Below are positions 23,404 through 24,182 of a DNA stretch of 24,182 nt, piece after piece. The notes beneath the pieces were generated by a model that was not told where the DNA came from, did no database searches, and saw only the letters and a program-made list of their open reading frames with translations. Position 1 is the stretch's first letter; each line of letters opens with the position of its first letter. The position numbers and the translations under genes were made by a program. This DNA comes from an uncultured delta proteobacterium (GTDB lineage Bacteria > Desulfobacterota > WTBG01 > CAIYCZ01), in the NCBI GenBank assembly GCA_903924805.1, contig CAIYCZ010000593.1, positions 1-24,182 of the forward strand. Reading direction: 5' to 3'.

Positions 23404-24182
23404 ATGAAAACTGGACTACAGATACAGGAGAAGAAAGTCATGAAGCAAAGGGGTAAAAATATGTTCAGAATAATGGTGGCTGTTGCGTGTTTATTAATGT
23501 CTGGCCTGGCAGGGGAAGCTGCGCAGGCCATGGCGCTGCCAGAACAGACGCAGGCGTCATTTGCCTTCAGCCGGCTTGGCGCTGAGATTGATCAGCGCTA
23601 CGGCGGGCAATCGACAGGGCCGAAGGCGACAGAGCTGGGATTCAGCCTGGCCTCGCGCACGCAGGCCCTGGAGGCACAGGTCGGGCCGCAGGGGCTGAAG
23701 GTCACCTCGATTTCCACAAGCGAGGGAGGCGGCGTATTTACCATTATGCCGGTTGCGGTAAACGGCATTAAAGGGGCAGGCATGAAGCCCTGTCTGCAGG
23801 CAGCTGATACAGGTGTGCTGCTTGACCGGGGGTTCATCCGGGAGCGGTTTACCGCATCCCCGGAGGGCATACGGCAGGATTTTATTATTGCGGCTCCGGC
23901 CCGTCAGGCAAACCCGTGCTGCCCGGAAACGGATCTGGTGGTGAGCCTTGCCATAACCGGGGCAACGGTCGCCCGGAGCAGCGCTGATTCGGGCTGCGCA
24001 CAGCTGACCCTGCCATCGGGCCGCAAGCTTGTGTACCACCGGCTGCGGGTTACCGACGGGCAGGGGCGGGATCTACCTGCAAGAATGGAGATAGAAAACA
24101 GCGCTGAGCTGCGGATTATCGTCGCGGCAGGGGATGCAGCATATCCCATTACCATAGACCCCACCATAACGGATGCTGACTG
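23404..24182 (+). CDS. 5' part of a large GC-rich exported surface protein (YPITIDP-type domain), 3' truncated by window edge
   Basis: The frame is open from ATG 23404 to the window end, at least 259 residues. AGGAGGG (23390-23396) lies 7 bases before this ATG. A charged n-region of about 20 residues precedes a hydrophobic stretch (FRIMVAVACLLMSGLAG) and a likely signal-peptidase site near AAQA-MA. The mature part ends, in the window, with KLVYHRLRVTDGQGRDLPAR, an acidic/hydrophobic stretch and AYPITIDPTITDAD (Tyr247). This is the end of the N-terminal domain that introduces very long repeat-rich surface proteins (FG-GAP, beta-propeller or cadherin-like) in planctomycetes and similar bacteria. 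Base use is clearly more GC-rich (about 63% in one counted 60-base row) than neighbouring genes, suggesting transfer or different selection. The repeats themselves lie beyond the window. Confidence 0.8.
   Translation, partial: MKTGLQIQEKKVMKQRGKNMFRIMVAVACLLMSGLAGEAAQAMALPEQTQASFAFSRLGAEIDQRYGGQSTGPKATELGFSLASRTQALEAQVGPQGLKVTSISTSEGGGVFTIMPVAVNGIKGAGMKPCLQAADTGVLLDRGFIRERFTASPEGIRQDFIIAAPARQANPCCPETDLVVSLAITGATVARSSADSGCAQLTLPSGRKLVYHRLRVTDGQGRDLPARMEIENSAELRIIVAAGDAAYPITIDPTITDAD

Noticed and set aside
23557..24167. Three overlapping minus-strand frames near the right edge
   Set aside because: They lie opposite the GC-rich exported-protein frame, which has signal peptide, ribosome binding site and a recognisable domain; GC-rich codons open antisense frames.

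Overview
The window is an ordinary chromosomal stretch of a bacterium with an outer membrane. It has about twenty genes in alternating strand blocks and moderate base composition (roughly 40-48% G+C by eye), except for a GC-rich gene entering at the right edge. The outer membrane is inferred from a Braun-type alanine-zipper lipoprotein, an exported L,D-transpeptidase and an exported DsbA-type thiol oxidase. A Re-face citrate synthase paired with NAD-type isocitrate dehydrogenase, and a large surface protein with a YPITIDP-type domain, point to an anaerobe. My best guess is an anammox-like planctomycete (Brocadiales), but this is inference; deltaproteobacterial or other anaerobic lineages are not excluded.

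Layout. Block 1 (+, 1-8244): the 3' part of a Ppx/GppA phosphatase; guaB and guaA (IMP to XMP to GMP) behind a leader with paired REP-like repeats; a CoA-acylating methylmalonate-semialdehyde-type dehydrogenase ended by a clear terminator; then an icd / Re-citrate synthase operon joined by an ATGA overlap, with a perfect palindrome over its promoter. Together with an aconitase encoded elsewhere, this operon would make 2-oxoglutarate. Block 2 (-, 8326-9840): an L,D-transpeptidase and an Lpp-like lipoprotein, a plausible enzyme and substrate pair for tying the outer membrane to peptidoglycan. Block 3 (+, 10076-16327): dnaE, a UPF0280 protein, a HIT-family hydrolase, rsmA/ksgA and a Mut7-C protein. 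Block 4 (-, 16430-19548): an EF-G-like GTPase, a conserved hypothetical protein and a MogA/MoaB protein, probably one operon.

Block 5 (+, 19797-24182) is the accessory part. It starts with a secreted zinc metalloprotease resembling family M30 that carries a C-terminal CFI-box-like domain. This is followed 16 bases later by an exported fusion of two beta-propeller blades with a DsbA/thioredoxin domain (CPYC). Next comes about 760 bases of decayed DNA holding an aminotransferase 3' remnant with a stop codon, a possible IS630 transposase fragment and a hairpin. Last is a 17-codon micro-ORF with a strong ribosome binding site, then the 5' end of a GC-rich exported surface protein that runs off the window.

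No tRNA, rRNA, CRISPR array or intact mobile element was seen. I found no clear new defence or biosynthetic system. The most unusual items are the protease / propeller-DsbA pair, the Lpp / L,D-transpeptidase pair, the palindrome controlling the citrate branch, and the degraded zone before the GC-rich surface gene.
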